Shown: one piece after another, positions 16,618 to 25,343 of the stretch
How the letters are laid out: each line of letters opens with the position of its first letter
How positions within the stretch are numbered: position 1 is the first letter of the stretch
Assembly: GCA_050949645.1 (NCBI GenBank)
Contig: JBMNGC010000001.1
Span: 1,178,001-1,242,000 of the forward strand
Length of the DNA stretch: 64,000 nucleotides
From: RUG369 sp050949645
Lineage (GTDB): Bacteria > Planctomycetota > Planctomycetia > Pirellulales > Thermoguttaceae
Direction: 5' to 3'
The notes under the pieces: generated by a model
Seen by the model: the letters and a program-made list of their open reading frames with translations, nothing else
Told to the model about the DNA's origin: nothing
Databases searched by the model: none
Translations under genes and position numbers: made by a program

Positions 16618-18468
16618 TTACTGAATAGTCAAAATCTGATAGGAAAACTTAAGAATTCTTTTCTCAAGAGGCTTGAGCGTAACTCGAAATTTCATCTCGT
16701 TCGCTGGATTGAAACGTCGTCGAAAATCAGAACCAAAAGAATTCAAACAAAGGATTTCAGGGGTCTCGTTAAATCCTTCAAAGGAATCTGGAACGGCTAC
16801 GCCCGTGAATTGGCGTACGACGTCCATGACAGTTTCCTCATTGCGCAGATTATTGAGCTCAATCGTCGCGTCGACGACAGTATACCGGTAATATTCGGAG
16901 CGTATCGGTATCACCCTTCCCCAGAGATTCGGTTTAAGACTTGGCGCGAGATACGCCTGCTCATCAAAGTGAGTCTCCTCAACGACGGATCCGGAATTCG
17001 AGGATGAATCAGGATTAAAATTGCGTTCGTTTTCCCGCGAACTCACGCGAACGCCAAGCGCTTTCGTAATAGGTAGGAGCGTTTCTTCGCCGGGGCTGCG
17101 CCAGTACATAGAGCTCTGTCCAAGGAAACGATCCGGCGCATACGCCGAGGCGGGACCGGTGGTCAATGGAAAAGTAAAGGGATTGCGGAACAACACAACG
17201 TCCCATGGTTCTTCACAACGCAAATCACTTCCGCCGCTTCCAGAGGTCGTCGTTCCGTAACTTGACGAATTAGGAACACTACCAACATTTCTCCCGGTCG
17301 AGTCGCGAGAATCATAGATATCCCAGCGAACAAATCGTTGATACGGGGTCGTTTTTTTATCAATATTGAAGAGAACCCGCTCCCCTTTTTTCAACGTTCT
17401 GTCGCCAACTCCCTGAGCAAAGATATCGACGCCGCCAGAATCGGAGTCGGAGTCAAGCGTCGGCAAGGTTGGAAAACGTTGAGCGTCGACCTGCATCGCG
17501 CTGTTAAGAACCATTTGCGACATTGCTGCAGCGTTATTCGAACTACCGGCGTTCAGACTAGCAAAAAACTGCGTAAGGTCCACGCCAGGACTCATCGGCG
17601 AGATCGCATTTTGCATGATAATCTGCGGAAAGCCGCTGTACAAAAACGTTGGAGCTTCTGAAAAATCGCGCCAGTCGTTAATGAGAATCGCCGATTGTTC
17701 GATCTCAATATTTTGCTCGTCTTTCAAAATGAGCCGGTACTGAGGCGCCCAGGAGATTCCTCGGGTCAGGTAAGAGAGCCAAATGGTAGCGCCCTTGACG
17801 GGATCAACGTCTTGAACGTTGAAAATAAGACGAGGCTTTTTCCTGATAAGAGTCGTCGGCGCTCCGCCTTTAACAACGACTGATGAAACGGCGCTGGAAT
17901 CGGCAAGCCAGATCGTATCGCCGTTTTCGCATTCCAGAAGAACGCCCTTCCCGCCGAATGGAGTCGCCATTCTTCCGTAGAACGCCGTCGAACTTACGGC
18001 ATTGACATTGAAATCGCTGGTTTCATCAGCCCTCTGAACGACGCGAACTGTTCTAGGTTCTTTTTCGCCGGGAAGCGTAACAGCGAGCAGTTTGTCTTTG
18101 AAATCGGTCGTCCAGTCGATAGTTTCTCCTTCGATGGGAACAACGACTTCAGAAGAACTGGAGAATGTCTCAATTGGAACGTCGCTTTCAACAAAAAACG
18201 CGCCGTGAATTGCCGTAGGCGGCGCGATGACGCTGAAGCGTCCTGAGTTTGAAACATGATAGCGCTCGCGAACCGCTGCAACGCCATTTTTAAAGACGCC
18301 AAGCGATTCAACGCTTCCCTGGATAAAGACCTCGTCGGAGGACGGTTTAGAAACGTTAGAACGTGGGTCGACGCTTTGCGTTTCCACGCTTAAAGCTGCG
18401 CCGTTGCAACTCGCAAGGAATAAGACAAGCATGACGGCGAAAGCTTTGAAAGAAAAGTTTATTGACAT
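16618..18468 (-). CDS. DUF4139-like lipoprotein
   Basis: A 616-residue exported protein. The start is set at the ATG at 18468, preceded by AGGAG; it opens a hydrophobic signal segment ending in LASC, a lipobox, so a lipid-anchored envelope protein is expected. The middle (WLSYLTRGISWAPQYRLIL) and the C-terminal NPFTFPLTTGPA, RFLGQSSMYWRSPGEETLLP match DUF4139, a beta-rich domain of uncharacterised bacterial proteins. A Ser/Gly/Asp-rich low-complexity stretch lies at about 390-450. It is the third gene of an apparent operon, 67 bases after the membrane protein that follows the ECF sigma factor, so it may be a target or sensor component of that regulon. Biochemical role unknown. Confidence 0.75.
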   Translation of the reverse strand: MSINFSFKAFAVMLVLFLASCNGAALSVETQSVDPRSNVSKPSSDEVFIQGSVESLGVFKNGVAAVRERYHVSNSGRFSVIAPPTAIHGAFFVESDVPIETFSSSSEVVVPIEGETIDWTTDFKDKLLAVTLPGEKEPRTVRVVQRADETSDFNVNAVSSTAFYGRMATPFGGKGVLLECENGDTIWLADSSAVSSVVVKGGAPTTLIRKKPRLIFNVQDVDPVKGATIWLSYLTRGISWAPQYRLILKDEQNIEIEQSAILINDWRDFSEAPTFLYSGFPQIIMQNAISPMSPGVDLTQFFASLNAGSSNNAAAMSQMVLNSAMQVDAQRFPTLPTLDSDSDSGGVDIFAQGVGDRTLKKGERVLFNIDKKTTPYQRFVRWDIYDSRDSTGRNVGSVPNSSSYGTTTSGSGGSDLRCEEPWDVVLFRNPFTFPLTTGPASAYAPDRFLGQSSMYWRSPGEETLLPITKALGVRVSSRENERNFNPDSSSNSGSVVEETHFDEQAYLAPSLKPNLWGRVIPIRSEYYRYTVVDATIELNNLRNEETVMDVVRQFTGVAVPDSFEGFNETPEILCLNSFGSDFRRRFNPANEMKFRVTLKPLEKRILKFSYQILTIQ

Positions 18469-18535
18469 TTTCAAAGCTCCTGTTTTATGAAGGTTATGTG
18501 TTACGCTACGCAAAGGCGCGCTGCGCGCGAACCCT

Positions 18536-19240
18536 TCATTGCCGATTGTAGTATCTTTCCAATGCGATAACAAGCGTTCCGACATTCACGGAAGCAAGAA
18601 TCACCTCTTTCGAAGAGAAAGGCCCGAGAGCGGACGCTAACTGCTCGTTCAAAATCAAAGAATCTTGAGCTGCGTCAAACGTATTAGAAAGCTCTGTATC
18701 TGATTCATTTACGGAATCATCTGGCCAGCTCAAGAAAGTATTTGGAATCTCGAGGAGCAAATCGACGTCTTTTTCATAAAATCGCTGCGACGCCAACTTC
18801 ATTCGTTCTATTCCAACAACGCCCAAATTATTGAAAAAAACCGATTTACGAAGCGTTGCGGACGCCTTTGTCGATAGATTGTCAAGGAGACTAGCGAGGC
18901 TAACGTCATTGGCTGCTATTTCAGGAGGATTTGCAGTGTTCGCTAGATTGGCGTCCGACGACTCCTTCGCAAAACGAGATGAATAAAAAACGCCGCCTAG
19001 CCCAATGAGAAGAATAGCGACAGAAATGAACGCCCATCTCCGCCAAGTCAAGGCGCAAGCGTTCAGCGCTCGCGGTAATACGACTGCTCGAGGGCGCGGC
19101 GAAGGCTTCGCGCTCTTGCGGTCATGAAAAACGAAATCAGAGTCGGAGGAGGTTGCAAGAAAAGCGTCTAGATCGCGAGAAAGAAGCTCCTTCAGCCTCT
19201 TCTCATCCTCATCTGTACTTCTGTTATGTTTCGTTTTCAT
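18536..19240 (-). CDS. Single-pass membrane protein, possible anti-sigma factor
   Basis: A 234-residue protein with a charged cytosolic N-terminus (EDEKRLKELLSRDLDAFL), one membrane helix at about residues 69-87 (WAFISVAILLIGLGGVFYS) and an extracytoplasmic C-terminal part. The ATG at 19240 has GAGGAAA upstream and overlaps the end of the ECF sigma gene by 17 bases, so the two are translationally coupled. Position and topology suggest the cognate anti-sigma factor. The zinc anti-sigma motif (HxxxCxxC) is absent, so this rests on context only. Confidence 0.65.
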   Translation of the reverse strand: MKTKHNRSTDEDEKRLKELLSRDLDAFLATSSDSDFVFHDRKSAKPSPRPRAVVLPRALNACALTWRRWAFISVAILLIGLGGVFYSSRFAKESSDANLANTANPPEIAANDVSLASLLDNLSTKASATLRKSVFFNNLGVVGIERMKLASQRFYEKDVDLLLEIPNTFLSWPDDSVNESDTELSNTFDAAQDSLILNEQLASALGPFSSKEVILASVNVGTLVIALERYYNRQ

Positions 19241-19931
19241 CGCAGTTTCCTCGATTAAAAGAAGGCGACGATGATTCGTCAATGCTGGAGCCCTTTAACC
19301 CCGTGTCATTGAGCGCCTCTGCGAGCCGACGTCGAGCTCGGGAGAGCGCGGTACGAACGGAGCCGGGGGACCGCCCAAGCGATCGCGCCGCCTCTTCGTC
19401 TTTTAAATCGTCGGCATAACGCAACCACAATACTTGAAATTCAAGGGGAGACAACGTCCTCCAAGCGATGCGCCAGATGTTGTCGCATTCATCGCGCAGC
19501 TCGGAAAGCTCGTCCGCCGCCGGAGCGACGCACTCGGCTCCATTAGGACGTCGCAACTTGCTAGACGGCGTCGCGCTTTGCGAGCCGTCTTCGCAACCGT
19601 TTTCATCATAGGACAGGTGCGCTTCTTCACGAGACGCTCGGCGCAGCCAGTCGACATAAACCCGATAGGCAATCTTCTTCAGCCAGCCGGGAAGAAAGAC
19701 GCCGTCTCTGAGTGTCGGTAATGCGGAGGAAGCGCGCATAAGCGTTTCCTGCGTCAATTCCTCAGCGATATCTGTTCGCTTAGCACGCGATCGGAGATAT
19801 CGGAAAAGGCGAGGACGGAATCTTCGATCGATTTCGACAAAGACGCTCTGGTCGCTCGATTGATAGGCTTCTACCAGCTCGGCGTCGGATGCAGCGCTCC
19901 AATCTCTGTCTGACGCCGTTTTGTCAATCAT
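19224..19931 (-). CDS. ECF-family RNA polymerase sigma factor
   Basis: A 235-residue sigma factor with region 2 (AYQSSDQSVFVEIDRRF, IAEELTQETLMRAS, LPGWLKKIAYRVYVDWLRR) and region 4 (LSPLEFQVLWLRYADDL, SLGRSPGSVRTALSRARRRL), the helix-turn-helix for the -35 element. Sigma 1 and 3 regions are missing, as in ECF factors. It would direct RNA polymerase to a small regulon, probably including its own operon. The linker between regions 2 and 4 is about 50 residues and Ser/Glu-rich, longer than usual, and the C-terminus has a 25-residue tail. AAAGG lies upstream of the ATG. Confidence 0.9.
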   Translation of the reverse strand: MIDKTASDRDWSAASDAELVEAYQSSDQSVFVEIDRRFRPRLFRYLRSRAKRTDIAEELTQETLMRASSALPTLRDGVFLPGWLKKIAYRVYVDWLRRASREEAHLSYDENGCEDGSQSATPSSKLRRPNGAECVAPAADELSELRDECDNIWRIAWRTLSPLEFQVLWLRYADDLKDEEAARSLGRSPGSVRTALSRARRRLAEALNDTGLKGSSIDESSSPSFNRGNCDENET

Positions 19932-19978
19932 TAGTCAGACGCCTTTCAAAACCTTTCAGAAGACTTCCTTATATACAG

Positions 19979-20017
19979 GACGTTCAATCTCGCCATTTCT
20001 GGTCGAGATTGAACGTC
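19979..20017 (-). terminator. Hairpin after the secreted-protein gene
   Basis: A perfect 14-bp stem GACGTTCAATCTCG and its complement, loop 11 bases, 38 bases beyond the stop of the gene at 20056-21213. The tract after it on the minus strand (CCTGTATATAAGG) is only partly T-rich. Confidence 0.7.
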
Positions 20018-20055
20018 GCTGTTATCTTATCAGAATATTGAACCGAGAGAAGGAA

Positions 20056-21213
20056 TCAGTCGGTCGAGCATTCTTCAAGAACGAGCGTTGTGACCTTTTT
20101 AATCCATTCAAAGGTGAACTCAGTCTTAATGGAGACGAAAGGCCCCTCATTGAAAATGCCGACATTGTTGAGAAGCGCCAGCCCAAGCTCATCTTTGTCG
20201 GACTTGTCTGCTTTACTCTGACCTGCTAATTTGACAGCGGCAAGAGCGCCCGCGGCGATGTCCTTGAACATACGCGCGGTATCGGCGTCGGTCGTTTCAA
20301 CCGTGAAATTCGAAACGAATCCATAATCGCTCGGCGTGACGACAAGAGACACTGTTCTTAGCTTACTAATAGCATTGATAGCAGTCATGACGCGCTCGTC
20401 ATCGATATCAGCGCTTTCAAGCACACTGACGATCGTCTCAAAAACGTGACGTTTGATGAGACGCTTCGAGAGGGTTCCAGCTTCAAGGTTGCTCATGACA
20501 ATTTCATTCGACTGCTGGAATCGTTCGAGCTTTATTTCGAGATTCTCCAGATCTTTAGCGACTATGATCGCATATTTATCGACGTCCTTGATCGCAGTCC
20601 CGCCGAAATAAAGCGTTTCCTTGACTTCGCCCTTATCTTTGATAAAAAGCTTTCCAATCAGTACCTTATCGTTTTCTACAAGAATCTCGACCTCATCCTC
20701 GTTCATAAACTTACGAGGGTCAATGTCTCCTGGATAGGCGTTGACGACAATGGTCAGTGAAAAACATTCCTGAATCTTATCGACTAATTCGTCGTCGCCG
20801 AGGTCGGCAATATCCGGAAAACCAACAGCTAAGAAGGCATAGTCGACATACTTGGCGTAGCAAGTGAGAACCGCGCGAGACGCAGAGGTCAAGCCAGAAT
20901 CCTTCTTGCAGAGATCGAGGATATACTCAACCTGTTTCGTCGGAAGTTTGCCCTTCTCGAGAGCTTTTTGAAGTTCACGGTCGGCCTTGTCGAGAACTTT
21001 CTCAATTGCGGCGCCTTCCGCCGAGAAATCCTGCTGTTGACCTGCCCTCGCAATAACCTGGCCCCACAGATTGGGGGAATCATAGATAACGACAGAGTCG
21101 TTGTCAAAAGGACAAACCGCTTCCTGCGCTTCGACGGGCGCGGCGACAAGGCCTAGAATGAGCAACCCGAACGTAGCAAACTGCCAAAACTTCAAAGATT
21201 TAGCTGTTTTCAT
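20056..21213 (-). CDS. Secreted protein of unknown function
   Basis: A 385-residue protein with a Sec signal peptide: Lys-rich start, hydrophobic FATFGLLILGLVAAPVEA and probable cleavage after VEA. The mature part is acidic and predicted helical, with no motif I recognise. Segments such as LYFGGTAIKDVDKYAIIVAKDLE and LRTVSLVVTPSDYGFVSNFTV read like mixed alpha-beta domains. AGGAAA precedes the ATG. It lies upstream of the ECF sigma gene on the same strand, but a hairpin separates them, so it is probably its own unit. Planctomycetes have many such exported unknowns. Confidence 0.7.
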   Translation of the reverse strand: MKTAKSLKFWQFATFGLLILGLVAAPVEAQEAVCPFDNDSVVIYDSPNLWGQVIARAGQQQDFSAEGAAIEKVLDKADRELQKALEKGKLPTKQVEYILDLCKKDSGLTSASRAVLTCYAKYVDYAFLAVGFPDIADLGDDELVDKIQECFSLTIVVNAYPGDIDPRKFMNEDEVEILVENDKVLIGKLFIKDKGEVKETLYFGGTAIKDVDKYAIIVAKDLENLEIKLERFQQSNEIVMSNLEAGTLSKRLIKRHVFETIVSVLESADIDDERVMTAINAISKLRTVSLVVTPSDYGFVSNFTVETTDADTARMFKDIAAGALAAVKLAGQSKADKSDKDELGLALLNNVGIFNEGPFVSIKTEFTFEWIKKVTTLVLEECSTD

Positions 21214-21343
21214 GTTTTATTTCCTTTCATTCACAAAAAGAGAAACCATCGACGGTAAATTTAAACCGCTCTAGTATTGAAGACGGTCCTTTGAAAAGAA
21301 ATGTTACAAAGTTTTTGAAATTTTGTCTTTTGCGATGGTGATA

Positions 21344-21375
21344 ATAAAAAAGGACTCGCGCAAAACGCGAGTCCT
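21344..21375 (-). terminator. Intrinsic terminator of tRNA-Glu
   Basis: A perfect 10-bp stem AGGACTCGCG / CGCGAGTCCT, loop 5 bases, followed on the minus strand by a run of T, directly behind the tRNA 3' end. Confidence 0.92.
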
Positions 21376-21383
21376 CAAATCAG

Positions 21384-21456
21384 TACCCCCTAGGGGAATC
21401 GAACCCCTGTTTTCGGACTGAGAATCCGACGTCCTAGGCCACTAGACGAAGGGGGC
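21384..21456 (-). tRNA. tRNA-Glu (anticodon CUC)
   Basis: 73 bases that fold as a complete cloverleaf on the minus strand. It begins GCCCCCTTCGTCTAG, has the anticodon stem TCGGA/TCCGA with loop TTCTCAG (CUC, reading GAG), a T arm AGGGG-TTCGATT-CCCCT, and the acceptor 3' strand GGGGGT with discriminator A. CCA is not encoded. The 5' sequence is typical of tRNA-Glu. Confidence 0.95.
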
Positions 21457-21462
21457 AACTCA

Positions 21463-21515
21463 GTCGATTGGTCGCCCAATCGACAGCTATTCTACACAAG
21501 AACTCAAAAAGTCAA
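21463..21515 (-). promoter_or_regulatory. tRNA-Glu promoter and hairpin leader
   Basis: Minus-strand -35 TTGACT (21510-21515) and -10 TAGAAT (21489-21494), spacer 15 bases. Transcription would begin near 21483, exactly where a perfect 9-bp hairpin starts (GTCGATTGG / CCAATCGAC, 21463-21484), six bases before the tRNA. This would be the leader removed by RNase P. Confidence 0.55.
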
Positions 21516-21578
21516 CCAACTTTTTTGCAAGAATGCAGAAATAATACAACCTTGAAATAAAGCTTTCTCTGGTGAAGT

Positions 21579-21612
21579 AAAAAGGGAAGCAAACTTCCAA
21601 AATTTGCTTCCC
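21579..21612 (-). terminator. Intrinsic terminator of the small lipoprotein gene
   Basis: Perfect 10-bp stem GGGAAGCAAA / TTTGCTTCCC with a 9-base loop and five T after it on the minus strand, 45 bases past the stop at 21658. Confidence 0.9.
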
Positions 21613-21657
21613 AGGAAATTATTCGAGAAATCAGATCAGATTCTCACGAACAGTATA

Positions 21658-22176
21658 TTACATCTCGTCCGCTTTGCCTTCGACGTCAAAGGTAACCTCG
21701 CCGCCTCCAGAAGCGACTTCAGCCGTAAGGGGCGTCTTATCGAAACTGCTCCAGAATTTCGGAATTTCACGCGGAAGAGCGTCGCACTTCTCCTGATATT
21801 CCTGGGTGTAGGCGCCCTGCTCTTCAATGCTCATCATGGCGATTTCTTGAGGGGTCTTCCAATGTTCGACTTTCGGATCTTTGGTGCACTGGACGCGGTA
21901 GGAACCCACGGGAACGCCGACTGCGGAGTATGGGCTTGAGCTAAGCTTCGTTCGAATTTCAGCGACGCCGGTAGAGTCGGTTATACCGCTAATGACCGCA
22001 TTGCCTTCGCCAATAAAGAAAACGTCCACGCCGGCAATCGGGGTAGAGCCGTCGACAACCTTGACTTTGAAGGGAACGACGTCCGGAAACCCGTCAGGTT
22101 TCTTCGGACCGCAACCGACAATAGCGCTTCCCGAAATAACAACGAGAAGAAGAGTCAGCAAAATCTTATTTCTCAT
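21658..22176 (-). CDS. Small lipoprotein with a carboxypeptidase-regulatory-like domain
   Basis: A 172-residue lipoprotein. The ATG at 22176 follows AAGGAT; the signal segment ILLTLLLVVISGSAIVGC ends in a lipobox. The mature part begins GPKKPDGFPDVVP and has the pattern VKVVDGSTPIAGVDVFFIG ... ITDSTGVAEI, a transthyretin-like beta-sandwich seen in many short planctomycete lipoproteins usually annotated as carboxypeptidase regulatory-like. Probably anchored in the envelope; no catalytic residues are visible. An open frame continues 17 codons upstream but contributes nothing like a signal peptide. Confidence 0.75.
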   Translation of the reverse strand: MRNKILLTLLLVVISGSAIVGCGPKKPDGFPDVVPFKVKVVDGSTPIAGVDVFFIGEGNAVISGITDSTGVAEIRTKLSSSPYSAVGVPVGSYRVQCTKDPKVEHWKTPQEIAMMSIEEQGAYTQEYQEKCDALPREIPKFWSSFDKTPLTAEVASGGGEVTFDVEGKADEM

Positions 22177-22280
22177 AACAATATCCTTTAAGTTTCGATT
22201 GACGGGACTACGACTCAGGCGCCGCACGCCGGCAGTTTGCGTTTACGCGAAAGGCGCCATACGCAGGATTGCACGAGTAT

Positions 22281-22333
22281 GTAATGGGCAGGAGCCTAGT
22301 GACAAACGCTGCGACTCAGCTCGTGCCCAATAC
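22281..22333. repeat. Inverted repeat upstream of the lipoprotein gene
   Basis: GTAATGGGCAGGAGC and GCTCGTGCCCAATAC match as inverted copies at 13 of 15 positions with a 23-base loop. It lies in the 457-base divergent interval between the small lipoprotein and the WD40-like gene, the rest of which shows nothing clear apart from the promoter at 22561. It may be an operator or leader structure. Confidence 0.45.
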
Positions 22334-22560
22334 GCAGAAGTGATTCTACACGCCGGACAAGGAGAAATCAAGAAATTTCTAGTTAAAAACTTAAAATTCT
22401 AGTTTCTTCCAGAATGATATTTCTATTCTGACGTTTAATCTTCTGCGAAGTAAATTTGTTCGTCCACAGTCGGCGTTTAACTGATAACTACTCCTGAAAG
22501 CGTTGCGCTTGAGCGCTTTTTTCTGTCCAAATGTCTACTGTCAGAATGAGGGAAAGTCTC

Positions 22561-22587
22561 TTGACTTAAAGTGGCCGACGATACAGT
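22561..22587 (+). promoter_or_regulatory. Possible promoter of the WD40-like lipoprotein gene
   Basis: -35 TTGACT (22561-22566), 15-base spacer, -10 TACAGT (22582-22587). If correct, transcription starts near 22594 and excludes the upstream GTG at 22571. Confidence 0.45.
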
Positions 22588-22633
22588 GTATCTGAGGATT
22601 CTTCTTAATGTTGAGAAAAACGGTTATAGCACA

Positions 22634-24553
22634 ATGAACAAGGCGGAAATCGGACTAGTTCCAACGCGTGGGAGACGTTGGGTGATCGTCTCTTTCTGGA
22701 TCGTCGCAGTTGCAACATTCCTGCTTCTGTCGATTGCCGCAGGATGTCGTTGTCCGCTAAGAGGCAAAGAGCCTAGAAAGACGTGGCTCCCTGGCGTTCA
22801 ACTTTCTGAAAAAAGCGCTCCTCAGGGGCCTAAAACGGAGCTTATACTGACGGTTGAAAACAGCGTTGAGAATATTACGCTTTCCCCTAATAGAAAGCGC
22901 ATGCTTCTTGAGACCCGTGTGGACAGCGCGTTGCACAACGACGTCGCTTCCAACGAAACGCCGCTGATCGTCGAACTATGGAATGTTGAATTTATCGACG
23001 CGCGCCCCGAGGCCTTTACAAATGAAAGGCCTTTTCTCGTCGGCGCTGTTCCTGGCCTTGCATCCTTTGACGAAAAAGGCGAAAGAATTTTCTGGATTGA
23101 CCAGGAATTTAACGGACAGCTCGTTCATGCGACTCCTTTACTCTCGCAAAACACGGTCATCCGCGGCGCTGCTGTCGAGGACGAAGCGCCTTTAACGTCG
23201 GATAATGTCGTTCCAACTGGCTCTTCGCTTCGTCCTCTTCCACTTTATCTTCCGTGGGGGGACGCCGAAAGCGACGTCGAAACAAACGAGGCGCCGGCAG
23301 ACGCTTCAACAAACTTCATTGTCGAAGAACCGCTTCTTCTAGATAAAATAGCCACGCAACCCGAGTTCGACGAACAGACGCCGGGAATCATCTCTGATAC
23401 TATAAACGAGGACGCGCAAGTTGACGACATTATTTTCTCCGACGAGGCTCAGGAAGATGAGGAAAAAACTGTCGTGCACGAGCTAAACGACGTCGTCTTC
23501 GTGGATAAACCCCTTGAAATGCAGATCGCTGAGCCAGAGATTCAGGAATTGCCATTCGTCAACGTTGTCCTCACCAAACCCCTTGAATCCGACTCGTTTC
23601 TCATGATCAGTCCGGACGCGCAAACAAACAGCGACGAGACCAAACATATGAGAACGGCCATCGAAACGAAGACCGCTGACTCTGTCTGGATCTCCACTGG
23701 TTCCAAATGGCTCGCGTGCCATACGCTCTTTGATCTAAATTTCCAGCGGGATTTCGAGTTCAAGGCCTCCGCTGTAGAAAATTCAGAAACGACGGAAGCC
23801 GAGACTTCGGAGCCAGAAGAGGCGGTTAAACTGACCAAAAAGAAGGAACTGCCGCCATGTTCTTTCGAGTGGGCGCTTGTCCCCGTACGTGATCGGTCAC
23901 GCGTCGTTCGATTTCCAAAAAAGGTCAAAATGACTTTTGATTCCTCGACCTCTGACGAAGAATTTTTTGGATGCGTGGTCGACGTCCTCGCAATATCTGA
24001 CGCCCAAGACCTCGTTGCGACGCTTGTCGAAGAAATCTCTCCCACTCTGCCGCAGACGCCGCGCTACAAGATCGTGATTTGGGATCTTAACGTTGCGCTT
24101 ACCGTTAATCTTGAAAAAGCGTTCAAGCCTTTACGCGCCGTTGAGGTTTCCCAGATCGCCGTTCCCTGTCCCGTCGAAAAAAAATACTGCAGGTTCTCGC
24201 CTTCCGGTAATCTGTTCGCAGCAAGGATCGATCCTCGATACATCTCGATCTGGCAATCTACTAACGGCCGCTCAGTTGTTGAATTGGGCGAGCACCCCGG
24301 CGTCGTCGAGGATTTTGAATTCTCGCCTGGCACGGCTAGAATTGTCGTCGGAGTCGGAAGCAACGACCCCCAGGTTCTTGTGTGGGAAATCCGCAAAGGA
24401 ATCCAATGTCATGTTCTTGACAATCTGCCTCCCGAGGTTTCCGCCGTCAATGCGGTCGCTTTCTCAAATGACGAGCGTTACATATATTTCGCAAATGATA
24501 TCAATGAAGTCAGACGGTGGGATATTCGTCCAAGGGTTGCGCCGGACAACTAG
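22634..24553 (+). CDS. WD40-like repeat lipoprotein
   Basis: A 639-residue protein. From the ATG at 22634 a membrane segment (WVIVSFWIVAVATFLLLS) leads to IAAGC, a possible lipobox, so it is likely anchored in the envelope. Residues about 60-160 look like one beta-propeller blade set (ITLSPNRKRMLLE, ASFDEKGERIFWID). A long acidic Glu/Asp/Thr-rich region follows (about 195-310). The C-terminal third has WD40-like blades: CRFSPSGNLFAARIDP, VEDFEFSPGTARIVVGVG, VNAVAFSNDERYIYFAND. Propellers of this type mediate protein contacts. A GTG at 22571 would add 21 residues; the promoter reading argues against it. No strong ribosome site is seen. Confidence 0.7.
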   Translation: MNKAEIGLVPTRGRRWVIVSFWIVAVATFLLLSIAAGCRCPLRGKEPRKTWLPGVQLSEKSAPQGPKTELILTVENSVENITLSPNRKRMLLETRVDSALHNDVASNETPLIVELWNVEFIDARPEAFTNERPFLVGAVPGLASFDEKGERIFWIDQEFNGQLVHATPLLSQNTVIRGAAVEDEAPLTSDNVVPTGSSLRPLPLYLPWGDAESDVETNEAPADASTNFIVEEPLLLDKIATQPEFDEQTPGIISDTINEDAQVDDIIFSDEAQEDEEKTVVHELNDVVFVDKPLEMQIAEPEIQELPFVNVVLTKPLESDSFLMISPDAQTNSDETKHMRTAIETKTADSVWISTGSKWLACHTLFDLNFQRDFEFKASAVENSETTEAETSEPEEAVKLTKKKELPPCSFEWALVPVRDRSRVVRFPKKVKMTFDSSTSDEEFFGCVVDVLAISDAQDLVATLVEEISPTLPQTPRYKIVIWDLNVALTVNLEKAFKPLRAVEVSQIAVPCPVEKKYCRFSPSGNLFAARIDPRYISIWQSTNGRSVVELGEHPGVVEDFEFSPGTARIVVGVGSNDPQVLVWEIRKGIQCHVLDNLPPEVSAVNAVAFSNDERYIYFANDINEVRRWDIRPRVAPDN

Positions 24554-24610
24554 TCGCATGTCTCATTAGGGGCGTCAACGAGCTTTTCCATCTCCTCTTT
24601 CCTCTTTTGC

Positions 24611-24639
24611 TTGACGAACCGAAGTCGACAAGCTACAAT
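24611..24639 (+). promoter_or_regulatory. Sigma70-type promoter of the Nudix gene
   Basis: -35 TTGACG (24611-24616), 17-base spacer, -10 TACAAT (24634-24639); leader of about 97 bases before the ATG at 24743. Confidence 0.72.
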
Positions 24640-24742
24640 CCACGGCGCTGAGTTCGCGGCGAAGGCGTCGGAATAATCCCGTCGCCGAGGTTTGATTGAC
24701 CGGAACGCGGAGCTCCGCCTCGTTCACATCTGAGGGTTTGCA

Positions 24743-25285
24743 ATGAAAGATCAAAACTCGACGCCAGAGGGCGAGCCAGTTCTTTTTAAAGCGCGCATAT
24801 TCGACGTTGTTGAAAGACAGCAAAAAGGACGCGACGGCCGAACGCTCCAATACCAGACTGTCAGACATCCTGGCGCAGTAGGTATCGTCCCAATCCTCCC
24901 GGACGGGCGCGTTCTTTTGATCAGTCAATTCCGCATAACCTTTGACAAAGCAATCTACGAAATTCCCGCGGGCGTCATTGAAATTGGCGAAGCCCCTGCG
25001 GTTACAGCGAAACGCGAGCTGATTGAAGAGACCGGATATAGCCCTGAAAAACTCGAGCTCCTTAGCACGATCTACACGTCGCCGGGCATTTTGCAGGAAG
25101 AGCTCGCCATCTATCTGGCGACAGATCTTAAGAAAGGTCAGAGTTCGCCGGAAAACGGTGAAAAAATCGTTCTTCAACCGAAAACATGGTCAGAAATCGA
25201 CGCGCTAATCGAAGCGAGAGAGCTCAAGGACGCCAAGTCGCTTGCCGGGCTATTCCTCGCGCGCCGCAAGCTTGGAATCAATTGA
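24743..25285 (+). CDS. Nudix hydrolase, ADP-ribose pyrophosphatase type
   Basis: A 180-residue Nudix enzyme. The Nudix box lies at about residues 77-99: GVIEIGEAP ... KRELIEETGY, with the Glu residues that bind magnesium. The preceding YEIPAG and the segment RHPGAVGIVPIL are typical of the NudF/ADP-ribose pyrophosphatase branch, which cleaves nucleoside diphosphate sugars. Exact substrate not determinable. GAGGG lies 7 bases before the ATG. The isomerase gene follows after 58 bases and is probably co-transcribed. Confidence 0.88.
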   Translation: MKDQNSTPEGEPVLFKARIFDVVERQQKGRDGRTLQYQTVRHPGAVGIVPILPDGRVLLISQFRITFDKAIYEIPAGVIEIGEAPAVTAKRELIEETGYSPEKLELLSTIYTSPGILQEELAIYLATDLKKGQSSPENGEKIVLQPKTWSEIDALIEARELKDAKSLAGLFLARRKLGIN

Positions 25286-25343
25286 TGTTAATTTGTCGTT
25301 CGCACGGCGGTTCAATTTAATATAACTTAGGAGAATCAAACAA

